DNA of 64,000 nucleotides from Vannielia litorea (GTDB lineage Bacteria > Pseudomonadota > Alphaproteobacteria > Rhodobacterales > Rhodobacteraceae). A program made the position numbers and the translations under genes. Positions within the stretch are counted from its first letter, which is position 1; each line of letters starts with the position of its first letter. Shown piece by piece: positions 23,656 to 32,606 of this stretch. Location: contig NZ_JAHVJR010000003.1 of assembly GCF_019801175.1 (NCBI RefSeq), positions 247,001 through 311,000 on the forward strand, given 5' to 3'. The notes under the pieces were generated by a model. It did no database searches. It had not been told where the DNA came from and saw nothing but the letters and a program-made list of their open reading frames with translations.

Positions 23656-24609
23656 TTACCTTGCCGCCACCTGCGTCAGCTTCTTCCCAAGATCGCGCAG
23701 GTCGTTTTCGCTGACGCAGCCGGTGAAGAGCACGGTCACCGTCAGCCTGCCGCCGAAGTTTACCGTATAGCCGCCGCTGCCGCGTTTGCGGGACGAGCAG
23801 AGCAGGCCCGCGTGCCAGAAGACCTGCCCGAGGCGTGTGGAGCGGGTGAGCATGCCCATCGAGTAGCTCGAGGCGCCGTCGATCCGGTTGAGCGCCCAGC
23901 GGCGGGGCGCGGCGCCGATGGGGGAGCGCGGGCCGAAGTGGCGGATCTGGAAGGCGGTGTAGGCCGCTGCCGAGCCGTGCCAGCCGCCAAAGGCCCCGGT
24001 GCCGCCCCAGCGCGGGCTGGGCGCGAGGCCGGAGAGGCCGAGGCGGCGGGCGCAGGCGGTGTAATACCCTTGGCCGGTGACCGCCTCGATCACCGCGCCG
24101 AGCACGGCGTAGTTCTCGTTGTTGTAGCGCGTCCGGCCCTTGCCGCGCGGGGCGCGGGCCAGCGCCGGGCGGGCGACGGGCAGATGCAGGGCGGAGCTGC
24201 GTGCCCATTGACGCAGGCTCATCCGCTGGGTCGCGTCGGGCCAGAGACCGGCGGAATGGGTCAGGAAGGCGGAGAGGGGGGTATCTGCCTGGCGGGCGGA
24301 TTGCGCGCCGAGGATCAGGCCGAGCGGGGTATCGAGGCGGAGCCTGTCTTCTCGCACCAGCGCTGCGATGCAGGCCCCCGTGATGCCCTTGGACAGCGAG
24401 GCGAGGTCGAAGGCGGTATCGGGGTTGGCGCCGATGCCGCGGCGGGCGACGATCTGGCCGTTCTCGGCCACGGCAAGGGTGGTGGCGGGCAGCCCGTTTG
24501 CGGCGGCCCACTGCCGCCAGACCTGCTCGACCGCGCTCGCCTTGCCCTGCGCTGCCAGCGGCCCGGTGAGGGCCAGAAGCAGCAGCAGGGCGGCGAGCGC
24601 CCTAGCCAT
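23656..24609 (-). CDS. Exported serine hydrolase of the beta-lactamase (class C/PBP4b-like) family
   Basis: A 317-residue protein with a signal peptide (1-20, ending LAAQ). The catalytic motif SLSK is at about 70-73 in AFDLASLSKGITGACIAAL, and the second motif YNN appears in RTRYNNENYAVLGAVIEAVTG. A third-motif KTG equivalent is not obvious; HAGLLC near residue 265 occupies that place. Such proteins hydrolyse peptides, esters or cell-wall material more often than antibiotics. Its ATG lies inside the 3' end of map, an 8-base overlap. Confidence 0.85.
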   Translation of the reverse strand: MARALAALLLLLALTGPLAAQGKASAVEQVWRQWAAANGLPATTLAVAENGQIVARRGIGANPDTAFDLASLSKGITGACIAALVREDRLRLDTPLGLILGAQSARQADTPLSAFLTHSAGLWPDATQRMSLRQWARSSALHLPVARPALARAPRGKGRTRYNNENYAVLGAVIEAVTGQGYYTACARRLGLSGLAPSPRWGGTGAFGGWHGSAAAYTAFQIRHFGPRSPIGAAPRRWALNRIDGASSYSMGMLTRSTRLGQVFWHAGLLCSSRKRGSGGYTVNFGGRLTVTVLFTGCVSENDLRDLGKKLTQVAAR

Positions 24610-25420
24610 AGGTCGGGTGGAAGAGCCCGGCGGGCGAGAGGGTGAAGATCTCGGCCCCGGAGGAGGTGATGCCGACGGAATGCTCGAATTGCGCGGAGAG
24701 CGACTTGTCGCGGGTCACCGCCGTCCAGTCATCCGACAGAACCTTGGTCTCGGGTCGGCCGAGGTTCACCATTGGCTCGATGGTGAAGAACATGCCCTCT
24801 TCGAGCGTGGGCCCGGTGCCCGGACGGCCATAGTGCAGCACGTTGGGCGGGGCGTGAAACACCCGGCCCAGGCCGTGGCCGCAGAAGTCGCGCACCACCG
24901 ACATGCGGTGGCTTTCGACATAGCTCTGGATGGCATGGCCTATGTCACCAAAGGTCTGACCGGGCTTTGCCGCCTCGATCCCGCGCATGAGCGCGTCATG
25001 GGTCACTTCGATCAGCCGCTCGGCCTTGCGGGGCAGCTTGCCGGCGACGAACATGCGGGAGGTATCACCGAACCAGCCATCGACGATCACGGTCACGTCG
25101 ATATTCAGAATGTCGCCGTCCTTCAGCACCTTCTCGCTGGGAATCCCGTGGCAGACCACGTGGTTCACCGAGATGCAGGAGGCGTGCTTGTAGCCCTTGT
25201 AGCCGATGGTGGCCGACTTGGCCCCGGCCTCGTTGACCCGCCGCTCGATCTCGGCGTCGATGCTGGCGGTGGTCACGCCGGGCTGCACGAGGGGCGCGCA
25301 GGCATCGAGAATTTCAGCCGCCAGACGGCCTGCAGCATGCATCCCCGCAAAATCCGCCTCGCCATAGATGCGGATACCGTCTCGTGTCAGCCGCTCGCGC
25401 GTGTCGTCCATCATTCTCAT
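24602..25420 (-). CDS. map: Type I methionine aminopeptidase
   Basis: A 272-residue metalloprotease that removes the initiator methionine. Conserved parts are GYKGYKHASCISVNHVVCHGIPS, then DGDILNIDVTVIVDGWFGDTSRMF with two metal-binding Asp residues, FCGHGLGRVFHAPPNVLHY with the metal-binding His, GMFFTIEPMVN and AQFEHSVGIT with the Glu ligands. Three closely spaced ATGs (25420, 25414, 25411) are possible starts. The upstream 190 bp to the MscS gene contains the divergent promoters. Confidence 0.95.
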   Translation of the reverse strand: MRMMDDTRERLTRDGIRIYGEADFAGMHAAGRLAAEILDACAPLVQPGVTTASIDAEIERRVNEAGAKSATIGYKGYKHASCISVNHVVCHGIPSEKVLKDGDILNIDVTVIVDGWFGDTSRMFVAGKLPRKAERLIEVTHDALMRGIEAAKPGQTFGDIGHAIQSYVESHRMSVVRDFCGHGLGRVFHAPPNVLHYGRPGTGPTLEEGMFFTIEPMVNLGRPETKVLSDDWTAVTRDKSLSAQFEHSVGITSSGAEIFTLSPAGLFHPTYG

Positions 25421-25612
25421 CGTCTTTCGGAGTTTCTCCCTCCAAATAGGCGCTTTGACCGCGAAACGCTAGGTCGGGACGGGCAGAGGGGCCTTTCAGC
25501 CGGGAACGTTTTTTGACATGGGGGCGTTGAGCCATTGTGAACAGGGCGTTTTTAGCGCCGGTTGCGTCATGCGACGCAGGGAAAAGAACGGGACAAGGAC
25601 AGGACGACAGGC

Positions 25613-26470
25613 ATGGAATTTCTTAACAATTTGCTGAACACCCCGGTCGGGGCCGACAAGGTGCTGGGCGATTTTCTCACCATCGGGTTCATGGCCTCGA
25701 TCCTCGGCTCGGTGGTCACCGCCATCCTTATCCTGATTGCGGGCTACATCGTGGCGGGCTGGGTGAAGCGGCGGATCGTTGCGATCGCGGAGAACAACCC
25801 CAAGCTGGATGACACGCTGTTCCACTTTCTGGGCAACATCGTGCGGTGGATCATCCTCGGCTTCGCCTTCCTGATCATCCTCAACACCTTCGGGGTGCAG
25901 ACCACCTCGATCATTGCCGCCATCGGTGCCGCCGGCCTTGCGGTTGGCCTTGCCCTGCAGGGCACGCTCTCGAACGTGGCGGGGGGCGTGATGATCATCG
26001 TGTTCCGGCCCTTCAAGATGGGCGACTTCGTGGAGATCGACGGGCAGATGGGCACGGTGAAGGATATCACGCTGAACACCACCGAGCTGGCCGACCTCAG
26101 CAACGTGCAGGTGATCGTGCCGAACAGCGATGTCTGGGGCAATACGATCAAGAACTACTCCACCAACAAGACCCGCCGCGCGGAGTGGACCTTTGGCGTG
26201 GGCTACGGGGTGAACCTTGCCAAGGCAGAGCAGGTGATCCGCGATACGATCATGGCGGACGAGCGCAGCAAGGCGGAGCCGGAGCCGTTCTTCCAGGTCA
26301 CCAACCTCGGGGACTCCTCGGTGGACTTCCTCGTGCGGGTCTGGGTCGATGCGTCGGAATACTTTGCCTACAAGGCCGATATCACCCGCAAGGTGAAGGA
26401 AGCGCTGGACGAGGCCGATATCGAGATCCCGTTCCCCTGCCGGACGATCTACACGGTGGCTGCCGAGTAA
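25613..26470 (+). CDS. mscS: MscS-type small-conductance mechanosensitive channel
   Basis: A 285-residue inner-membrane channel with three membrane segments: about 22-48, 67-88 and the pore helix. The pore-lining helix 3 is IIAAIGAAGLAVGLALQGTLSN (about 97-118), and the beta domain follows with FRPFKMGDFVEIDGQMGTVKDI and VIVPNSDVWGNTIKNYS. It opens under membrane tension to release solutes on osmotic downshift. The start was chosen at the ATG giving MEFLNNLL. Confidence 0.94.
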   Translation: MEFLNNLLNTPVGADKVLGDFLTIGFMASILGSVVTAILILIAGYIVAGWVKRRIVAIAENNPKLDDTLFHFLGNIVRWIILGFAFLIILNTFGVQTTSIIAAIGAAGLAVGLALQGTLSNVAGGVMIIVFRPFKMGDFVEIDGQMGTVKDITLNTTELADLSNVQVIVPNSDVWGNTIKNYSTNKTRRAEWTFGVGYGVNLAKAEQVIRDTIMADERSKAEPEPFFQVTNLGDSSVDFLVRVWVDASEYFAYKADITRKVKEALDEADIEIPFPCRTIYTVAAE

Positions 26471-26499
26471 GGCAGCCGGATGGTCGGGACGCGCCCGAG

Positions 26500-27204
26500 C
26501 TACACAAGCGGAAGCGGTGCGCCCGGGGTGATGGCCTCGGGCGTTATGCTGCAGGAGAGCGCCATTGCCTCGACGCCTGCGGCACGGGCGGCGGTGAAGG
26601 CCTCGGCGTAGGCCGGGTCGATATCTGACGCCACGGCCACGCGCGCGGCATCGGTGCGTTGCACGAGAAAGAGCACCACGGCGCGGTGGCCGGAAGAAGC
26701 CATTGCGGCCAGTTCGGCCATGTGGCGCGCGCCGCGTGCGGTGACGGTATCAGGGAACTCGGCGAGGCCGGGCTGGCGCGAGAGGGTCACCGATTTGACC
26801 TCGACGTAGCAGTCGGGCCGCCCGGAGGTGGTGAGCAGAAAATCCACCCGGCTCTTCTCGCCATAGGGCACCTCGGCGCGGATTGTCTCGTAGCCCGTCA
26901 GCCCCGGCACGCTGCCTGCGCGCAATGCCTCGGCCAGTGCGCGGTTGGGCAGGGCGGTATCGACCCCGGTGAAATGGCCAGCGCCGTGCTCGACCAGCCG
27001 CCAGCCATACTTGAGCTTTTTCTTGGGGTCGTCGTTGGGCTCCAGCCAGATGCGCATGCCGGGCTCGGCGAGGCCGGTCATCGCGCCAGGGTTGGGGCAA
27101 TGGGCGATGACCTCGGCGCCGCTCCCTTCGAGCACTGCATCCGCGAGGAACCGCTTGTAGCGGCGGGTCAGGCGGGCCGGGACGAGGGGGGTGGCGAAGC
27201 GCAT
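26500..27204 (-). CDS. sfsA: SfsA family DNA/RNA nuclease
   Basis: A 234-residue protein with FATPLVPARLTRRYKRFLAD, AHCPNPGAMTGLAEPG, and the nuclease core SRVDFLLTTSGRPDCYVEVKSVTLS, which carries the D-x-E-x-K-type metal site, followed by FPDTVTARGARHMAEL. SfsA was found through effects on maltose-gene expression and later described as a nuclease; the cellular role remains vague. It is convergent with mscS and divergent from the CinA-like gene. Confidence 0.9.
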   Translation of the reverse strand: MRFATPLVPARLTRRYKRFLADAVLEGSGAEVIAHCPNPGAMTGLAEPGMRIWLEPNDDPKKKLKYGWRLVEHGAGHFTGVDTALPNRALAEALRAGSVPGLTGYETIRAEVPYGEKSRVDFLLTTSGRPDCYVEVKSVTLSRQPGLAEFPDTVTARGARHMAELAAMASSGHRAVVLFLVQRTDAARVAVASDIDPAYAEAFTAARAAGVEAMALSCSITPEAITPGAPLPLV

Positions 27205-27248
27205 GGGGCGGGCCTATACCGACAGGCAGCAAGGCTCAAGGAGGCAGC

Positions 27249-27971
27249 ATGGGCAACCCCACAGCGGCGATGTTGGTGATCGGTGACGAGATCCTTTCAG
27301 GGCGGACACGCGACAGCAACATGCACCATCTGGCCGGGGAATTGACCAAGCATGGCGTCGACCTCAAGGAGGTGCGGGTGGTCAGCGACGAGCGCGCGGC
27401 CATCGTCGAGGCGGTGCGGCACCTCGCGCTCTACTTTGACCATGTGTTCACCTCCGGCGGCATTGGCCCCACCCATGACGACATCACCGCCGAGGCGGTG
27501 GCCGCTGCCTTTGGCACCACCGCGCCGCAGCGGGCCGATGCGCTGAAGCTGCTGGGCGATCACTACGCGGCGCGGGGCATCGAGTTTACCGAGGCGCGCA
27601 AGCGGATGGCGCGGGTGCCCGAGGGGGCGACCATGATCGAGAACCCGGTGAGCGTAGCGCCCGGCTTCACGCTGGAGAACGTGCATGTGATGGCGGGGGT
27701 GCCCAGCGTTTTCGAGGCGATGGTGGCGGGTGTGTTGCCGACGATCACCGGCGGGGCGCCGTTGCTCTCGCAGTCGCTCCGGGTGATGCGCGGCGAGGGC
27801 GTAGTGGCCGACCCGCTGGGCGCGCTGGCGGAAGAGTTCAGTGACCTGTCGTTCGGCTCCTACCCGTTTCAGCAGGACGGGGCCTTTGGCACCAATATCG
27901 TGGTGCGCGGGCAGGATGCGGCGCGCGTGGACGCGGCGATGGTGCGGCTGGTGGAGCTGTTCGGCACGTGA
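27249..27971 (+). CDS. CinA-like molybdopterin-binding (MoaB/MogA-fold) protein
   Basis: A 240-residue protein equal to the N-terminal domain of CinA without the C-terminal amidohydrolase. MLVIGDEILSGRTRDSNMHHLA, VFTSGGIGPTHDDITAEAVA and MAGVPSVFEAMV are the family blocks. The fold binds molybdopterin-like or nucleotide ligands; CinA domains hydrolyse ADP-ribose or related compounds. It is the first gene of a four-gene unit in which each stop overlaps the next start by four bases. Confidence 0.88.
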   Translation: MGNPTAAMLVIGDEILSGRTRDSNMHHLAGELTKHGVDLKEVRVVSDERAAIVEAVRHLALYFDHVFTSGGIGPTHDDITAEAVAAAFGTTAPQRADALKLLGDHYAARGIEFTEARKRMARVPEGATMIENPVSVAPGFTLENVHVMAGVPSVFEAMVAGVLPTITGGAPLLSQSLRVMRGEGVVADPLGALAEEFSDLSFGSYPFQQDGAFGTNIVVRGQDAARVDAAMVRLVELFGT

Positions 27972-28702
27972 CCCCCGGGATGGACGCCCTCTTTGCCGCG
28001 ATCGACGCGACATGGCCTGCGGTCCGCAGCGTGGAGGCCGGGGCTTGGCGGGTGCGCGAGGGCGGCGGCGGGGGCAGCCGGGTGTCGTCTGCCACGACGG
28101 ATGACGAAGAGGCCGCGCTGGCCCAGATGGAGGAAGCGCAGGCGGCGCTGGGCCAGCCCGCGCTGGTGCGGCTGAGGGGCGATCAGACCCGGCTCGACGC
28201 ACGGCTGGCCGAGGCGGGCTACGTGGTGAAGGACCCGACCAACATTCGTGTGGCGCCCTTGGAGCGGCTGGCGGCGGGCGAGCTGCCCCGCGTGCGCGTG
28301 TTCACGGTGGATTTCCCGCCTCTGAAGATTCAGCGGGAGATGTGGGCCGAGGGCGGCATCGGGCCGGAGCGCGTGGCGATCATGACGCGGGCGGCGGGGC
28401 CGAAGACGGCGATATTGGGCCGGTCGAACGACACGCCTGCGGGCACGGCCTTTGTGGCGCTGCACGGCGATATCGCCATGTTGCACGCGCTGGAGGTGCG
28501 GCCTGCGATGCGTCGGCAAGGCGCCGCCGTCAACATGATGCGGGGCGCGGCGCGGTGGGCACAAGATCAGGGCGCGGCCTTCATGACAGTTCTCGTCACG
28601 CAACAGAATGCGGCGGCAAATGCGTTGTATGAGCTGTTAGAAATGGATTTGGTGGGCCACTACCTGTATCGTCAGCGTCAGGCCCGAGAAGAGGCCGAGT
28701 GA
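27968..28702 (+). CDS. GNAT family acetyltransferase
   Basis: A 244-residue protein with an N-terminal region (1-115) of unclear fold and a C-terminal GNAT domain. The acetyl-CoA pyrophosphate loop is VRPAMRRQGAAVNMMRGAARWA, preceded by MLHALE and followed by LVTQQNAAANALYELLEMDLVGHYLYR. The substrate is unknown. The likely start is the GTG overlapping the CinA-like stop (GTGA); an ATG four codons later is the alternative. Confidence 0.83.
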   Translation: MTPGMDALFAAIDATWPAVRSVEAGAWRVREGGGGGSRVSSATTDDEEAALAQMEEAQAALGQPALVRLRGDQTRLDARLAEAGYVVKDPTNIRVAPLERLAAGELPRVRVFTVDFPPLKIQREMWAEGGIGPERVAIMTRAAGPKTAILGRSNDTPAGTAFVALHGDIAMLHALEVRPAMRRQGAAVNMMRGAARWAQDQGAAFMTVLVTQQNAAANALYELLEMDLVGHYLYRQRQAREEAE

Positions 28703-29286
28703 GAGGCAGAGATTTGGCTAAGAACGAAGGCGTCACCGCGCTCGACCTTCCGATGGTCGACCCGCTCCCTGAAGCGACGGCGAAGTATTTCGAGATCTGC
28801 GAAGAGAAGCTGGGGCTCGTGCCCAACGTGCTGAAGGCCTATGCCTTCGACATCGAGAAGCTCAATGCCTTCACGGCGCTCTATAACGACCTGATGCTGG
28901 CGGACTCCGGGCTGACCAAGCTGGAGCGCGAGATGATCGCGGTGGTCGTCAGCTCGATCAACCATTGCTTCTACTGCCTCGTGGCGCATGGGCAGGCGGT
29001 GCGCGCCCTCTCGGGTGATCCGGTGCTGGGCGAGCAGATGGTGATGAATTACCGGGTGGCCGACCTGCCCGAGAAGCAGCGCAAAATGCTGGATTTCGCT
29101 GCAAAATTGACAGAATCGTGCGCCAAGGTGGATGATGAAGACCGCGCCGCGCTGCGCGCCGTTGGTTGGAGTGACCGGGACATCTGGGACATTGCCTCGG
29201 TGGCCGGGTTCTTCAACATGACGAACCGGGTGGCGACGGCAACGGAAATGCAACCGAACCCGGAGTATCACGGTCAGAACCGATGA
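28699..29286 (+). CDS. AhpD-like peroxidase-related protein (carboxymuconolactone decarboxylase family)
   Basis: A 195-residue all-helical protein of the peroxidase-related group. The redox motif is SSINHCFYCLVAHG with Cys90, Cys93 and His97, as in AhpD, where the pair reduces a peroxidase partner. KLGLVPNVLKAYAFDIEKLNA and SDRDIWDIASVAGFFNMTNRVA are other family blocks. The start is GTG in the GTGA overlap with the acetyltransferase gene. A partner peroxidase is not adjacent, although a Prx5-type enzyme is encoded 8 kb away. Confidence 0.87.
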   Translation: MRGRDLAKNEGVTALDLPMVDPLPEATAKYFEICEEKLGLVPNVLKAYAFDIEKLNAFTALYNDLMLADSGLTKLEREMIAVVVSSINHCFYCLVAHGQAVRALSGDPVLGEQMVMNYRVADLPEKQRKMLDFAAKLTESCAKVDDEDRAALRAVGWSDRDIWDIASVAGFFNMTNRVATATEMQPNPEYHGQNR

Positions 29287-30287
29287 GCCTTCGTGTGGCC
29301 CTCTTGGCCGCAGCCCTCGCTGCCCCGGCAGCCGGTGTTGCCGATGCCCTGAAGCTGGAGTTTCCGGCCGGTGCCCGCCAGACGGCGGAGCAGGTGGAAA
29401 CCTTCGGCTCCTACCGCATGCCGATCAGCCCGTTCCGCAATGGCGACATTCAGAGCGTTTGGGCCGAAGGGCAGGTGCGCCAGCAGGCGTGGCAGGTGCA
29501 GGCGCGGGGGATGACCACGTTGCAACTGCTGGCCCCGCTGCGCGCGCAGGTGGAGGCCTCTGGCTTCGAGGTGATCTTCGAGTGCGAGGCGCGGCAGTGC
29601 GGCGGCTTCGATTTTCGCTACGCGACCGAGAACATCCCCGAGCCGGATATGCATGTGGACCTCGGTGATTACCGCTTCATGGCGGCGCACCGGATGGGCG
29701 AGGACAAGCCGGAATACGTGGCCTTTCTGGTGAGCCGGTCGGCGGGCCGGGGGTTTGTGCAGATCACCCGTGTCGGGCCGGAGGAGGCGGCGGAGGATGT
29801 GCTGGTCGCCTCGACCAAGACGCCGGACCTGACCACCAGCCTTGTGGACGAGGGCGACGAGGATGACCTCGCCGGGCCGGCGCTGGGCTTTTCGGTGCCC
29901 GGCGTGACCGGGATGCCGCTGACCCAGCAGCTTGAGATCCACGGCCGTGCGGTGCTGGAAGACCTCGCTTTTGCCACTGGCTCCTCGCAGCTGGAGCAGG
30001 GGGATTACACCTCGCTCGATCTGCTGGCGGGCTATCTGAAGACCCACCCGGAGCGGTCGGTCGTGCTGGTGGGCCACACCGATGCCGAGGGATCGCTGGC
30101 GGGCAATATTGCGCTGTCGCGCAAGCGGGCGGGGGCGGTTGAGGCAAGGCTGACCGCGCTGGGCGTGCCCGCGAGCCAGATCAAGGCGGAGGGCGTGGGC
30201 TTTCTGTCGCCGATCACCTCGAACCTGACCGAGCAGGGCCGTGAGGCCAACCGGCGGGTTGAGGCCATTCTTTCATCGACGGAGTAG
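29283..30287 (+). CDS. OmpA-family periplasmic/outer-membrane protein
   Basis: A 334-residue exported protein: signal peptide 1-21, an N-terminal region (22-215) of unknown fold with a CEARQCGGFDF cysteine pair, then an OmpA C-terminal domain (about 216-331) with LAFATGSSQLEQGDYTSLD, VVLVGHTDAEGSLAGNIALS and the closing NRRVEAIL. The OmpA domain binds peptidoglycan, so the protein should anchor the envelope to the wall. No lipobox is seen. It ends the cinA unit, overlapping the AhpD-like gene in ATGA. Confidence 0.88.
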   Translation: MSLRVALLAAALAAPAAGVADALKLEFPAGARQTAEQVETFGSYRMPISPFRNGDIQSVWAEGQVRQQAWQVQARGMTTLQLLAPLRAQVEASGFEVIFECEARQCGGFDFRYATENIPEPDMHVDLGDYRFMAAHRMGEDKPEYVAFLVSRSAGRGFVQITRVGPEEAAEDVLVASTKTPDLTTSLVDEGDEDDLAGPALGFSVPGVTGMPLTQQLEIHGRAVLEDLAFATGSSQLEQGDYTSLDLLAGYLKTHPERSVVLVGHTDAEGSLAGNIALSRKRAGAVEARLTALGVPASQIKAEGVGFLSPITSNLTEQGREANRRVEAILSSTE

Positions 30288-30332
30288 GCGGGCGTTCGTC
30301 CGACCTTCGAGACGGTCTCGCGGGGTGCCGAG

Positions 30333-30905
30333 CTACGCGAGGGCGTTCAGCAGGTGCGCGAGCGCGGCGCGGTAGGGTGCCGGGTCGGCACCCTCTGCGA
30401 TGGCGAGCGCGGCGCGGTCGAACATGGCGGAAAGCAGTTGCGCGGTTTCGGGAATGGGTGCCTGTAGCCGGAGCGCGGTGAGGGCCTCGCGCAGGGTGGC
30501 GCCGCCGGTCTGATCATCAAGCCGGGCGAGTTCGGAGAGGCCGAGCACGGCGGGCGCCTCGACGAGCAGGAGGCGGGCACGGCCCGGGGCCTCCATCGCG
30601 GTGAAGTAGGCATCGGCGCCGGAGAGCAGCGCCTCGATCACCGGCACATCGGCGGGCGCGGCGGCGCGAATCGCGGCGGCAACGGCCTCTGCTTCGGCCT
30701 CGATCACCGCGCGGAAGAGATCGGTTTTATCGGAAAAGTGGTGATAGAGCGCGCCGCGGGTCATGCCTGCGGCGGCCACCAGCTCGGGCGTGCCGGTGGC
30801 GGCGAAGCCTTTGCTTACAAAGCAGTTTCTGGCGGCGACCAGCAGCGCCTCGCGGGTCTCGCGGGTGCGGGCCTCGTTGGAGCGGCGGGCGGGTTTTGAT
30901 TGCAT
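30333..30905 (-). CDS. TetR family transcriptional regulator
   Basis: A 190-residue repressor. The DNA-binding domain (about 11-58) includes TREALLVAARNCFVSKGFAATG and MTRGALYHHFSDKTDLFRAV; the C-terminal half is the variable ligand and dimer domain. It is divergent from a glyoxalase-fold gene 73 bp away, and two palindromic sites lie in that gap, one touching its own start codon. This is the classic layout of a TetR repressor controlling itself and its neighbour. Confidence 0.92.
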   Translation of the reverse strand: MQSKPARRSNEARTRETREALLVAARNCFVSKGFAATGTPELVAAAGMTRGALYHHFSDKTDLFRAVIEAEAEAVAAAIRAAAPADVPVIEALLSGADAYFTAMEAPGRARLLLVEAPAVLGLSELARLDDQTGGATLREALTALRLQAPIPETAQLLSAMFDRAALAIAEGADPAPYRAALAHLLNALA

Positions 30906-30906
30906 G

Positions 30907-30954
30907 CATACAGCCTGTATGTTTATGTCGCGACAGGTACATGCATAGTGTATG
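30907..30954. promoter_or_regulatory. TetR operator region (paired palindromes)
   Basis: A perfect 15-bp palindrome CATACAG-C-CTGTATG lies at 30907-30921, one base from the tetR start codon. A degenerate copy, CATGCATAGTGTATG, lies at 30940-30954, on the side of the divergent gene. Between them a perfect 10-bp palindrome TGTCGCGACA occupies 30926-30935. The two similar sites are 33 bp apart, about three helical turns. Binding there would repress both directions. Confidence 0.65.
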
Positions 30955-30978
30955 TTTCTTCAATCAGGGAGAGAAGCC

Positions 30979-31407
30979 ATGAAATGCACGCAGTATTATC
31001 CGGTTTTGATGTGCGCGGAGGTTGCGCCGCGGGCGGCGTTCTACACGCAGCACTTTGGCTTCAAGCCGCTGTTTGAGGCGGACTGGTACGTGCATCTGCA
31101 ATCTGCGGAGGACGAGGGGGTGAACCTTGCGCTGCTCCAGCGGGACCACGGGACGATTCCGGCACAGGGGCGCGGTGCGGAAGCGGGCGGGTTGCTGCTG
31201 AACTTCGAGGTGGAGGATGTGGATGCGGTGCATGCCCGGCTGAAGGCGGCGGGGCTGCCGATGCTGCTGGACCTGCGGTCGGAGGAATTTGGCCAGCGGC
31301 ACTTCATCACCGCTGATCCGGGCGGCGTGCTGATTGACGTGATCACCCCGATCCCGCCGTCGGACGCCTTCGCGGCGCAGTTCGACGCGAGCGCCCTGCC
31401 GGGGTGA
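30979..31407 (+). CDS. VOC family (glyoxalase/bleomycin-resistance-like) protein, likely TetR target
   Basis: A 142-residue vicinal-oxygen-chelate protein with [23 protein letters not shown] (6-28), [17 protein letters not shown] and the closing [17 protein letters not shown]. In the last block the usual metal-binding Glu is replaced by Asp (VLIDVI), so metal binding is uncertain. Members sequester or modify toxic compounds. GGGAGAG precedes the ATG. Regulation by the divergent TetR protein is inferred from the shared operator region. Confidence 0.85.
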   Translation: MKCTQYYPVLMCAEVAPRAAFYTQHFGFKPLFEADWYVHLQSAEDEGVNLALLQRDHGTIPAQGRGAEAGGLLLNFEVEDVDAVHARLKAAGLPMLLDLRSEEFGQRHFITADPGGVLIDVITPIPPSDAFAAQFDASALPG

Positions 31408-31418
31408 GCCAAAAGCAG

Positions 31419-31441
31419 AGGCCGGGCAGAGAGCCCGGCCT
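31419..31441. terminator. Hairpin between the VOC and LysR genes
   Basis: A perfect 9-bp stem AGGCCGGGC / GCCCGGCCT with a five-base loop AGAGA lies between the two convergent genes. No strong T-run follows on either strand, so it may act as a bidirectional intrinsic or assisted terminator. Confidence 0.65.
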
Positions 31442-31477
31442 GTGTGATGTGTTCGGAAACACCCGGCGGGCGGGCTG

Positions 31478-32383
31478 TTACCAGGCTTCGGGGCCTTTGG
31501 CGGCGAAGCTCTGCACCAGGAAGTCGATGAAGGCGCGGACCTTGGGCTGGGTGAAGCGGCCCGGCGGGTAGACGGCGTAGATGCCCAGCATCTCGATCGG
31601 CAGATCGGGGATCGCCTCTTGCACCAGCCCGGCCTTTTCGGCCTCGCAGTAGAGAAAGTTGGGCAGGTAGGCGATGCCGAGGCCGGAGATAGCGGCGTTG
31701 AGCAGCGACTGGCCGTCGTTGACGGTGAGCCAGCCAGCGGTGCGGACCTGGCGCTTTTCACCCGAGGGGGCGGTCAGCTTCCAGACGTTGCCCGAGGACT
31801 GGTTGGAATAGTGCAGGAGCTTGTGCTCGTTCAGGTCGTCGATCTTTTCGGGCCGGCCATATTTTTCGAAGTAGGCGGGCGAGGCGATCATGCGTTTGGT
31901 GGTGTCGGCCAGCTTGCGGGCGCGCAGGGTGCTGTCTTCGAGCTCACCGATGCGGATCGCCATGTCGAAGCCTTCGGAGATCAGCTCAACGTAGCGGTTG
32001 TTCAGCACCATGTTGACGGTGATGTCGGGGAATTCGGAGAGGAACTCGCCGAGCACGGGGGAGAGGTGATTGACCCCGAAGTCGGTAGCGACCGAAATCC
32101 GCAGCAGGCCCGAGGGCGCCGATTGCATGGAGGTGACCAGCGCGTCGGCCTCTCCGGCATCGTTCAGCACGCGGCGGGCGCGGTCGTAATAGGCGAGGCC
32201 GATCTCGGTGGGCGAGACGCGGCGGGTGGTGCGATTGAGCAGGCGGGCGCCGAGGCGGGCCTCCAGCGAGGAGACGTGTTTGGAGACGGCGGATTTGGAG
32301 ATCCCCATCTTTTTGGCCGCATCCGTGAAGCCGCCTTGGTCTACGACCGTGGCGAAGGCTTCCATTTCGGTCAGACGATCCAT
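31478..32383 (-). CDS. LysR family transcriptional regulator
   Basis: A 301-residue regulator. The winged helix-turn-helix (about 1-60) has MEAFATVVDQGGFTDAAKKM and GISKSAVSKHVSSLEARLGARLL. The substrate-binding domain follows with LRISVATDFGVNHLSPVLGEF and GFDMAIRIGEL, the latter typical of the subgroup that includes aldehyde- and quinone-responsive regulators. The target is unknown; the neighbouring DJ-1/PfpI gene upstream is on the same strand, 223 bp away. Confidence 0.92.
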   Translation of the reverse strand: MDRLTEMEAFATVVDQGGFTDAAKKMGISKSAVSKHVSSLEARLGARLLNRTTRRVSPTEIGLAYYDRARRVLNDAGEADALVTSMQSAPSGLLRISVATDFGVNHLSPVLGEFLSEFPDITVNMVLNNRYVELISEGFDMAIRIGELEDSTLRARKLADTTKRMIASPAYFEKYGRPEKIDDLNEHKLLHYSNQSSGNVWKLTAPSGEKRQVRTAGWLTVNDGQSLLNAAISGLGIAYLPNFLYCEAEKAGLVQEAIPDLPIEMLGIYAVYPPGRFTQPKVRAFIDFLVQSFAAKGPEAW

Positions 32384-32606
32384 ACCGCGCTACCTCTGCT
32401 CGTTGTATTTCCGAGCCTTGGTATGGTCGTGAAATCGGGCGCAATTGGGACCGGAGCCGGACATTACCGGGGAAATGGTGGCGATTGTCAGGCAGGCGGA
32501 AACACGCGGAGGTAGTATTGGCGGTTTGAAACCCCGGAAAGCGGAGTGTTTTTGGGGGTGGTCAGGCGGCGGGGGTTGCCCCGCCGCCTGCCGTGTTGGG
32601 GTGGCG

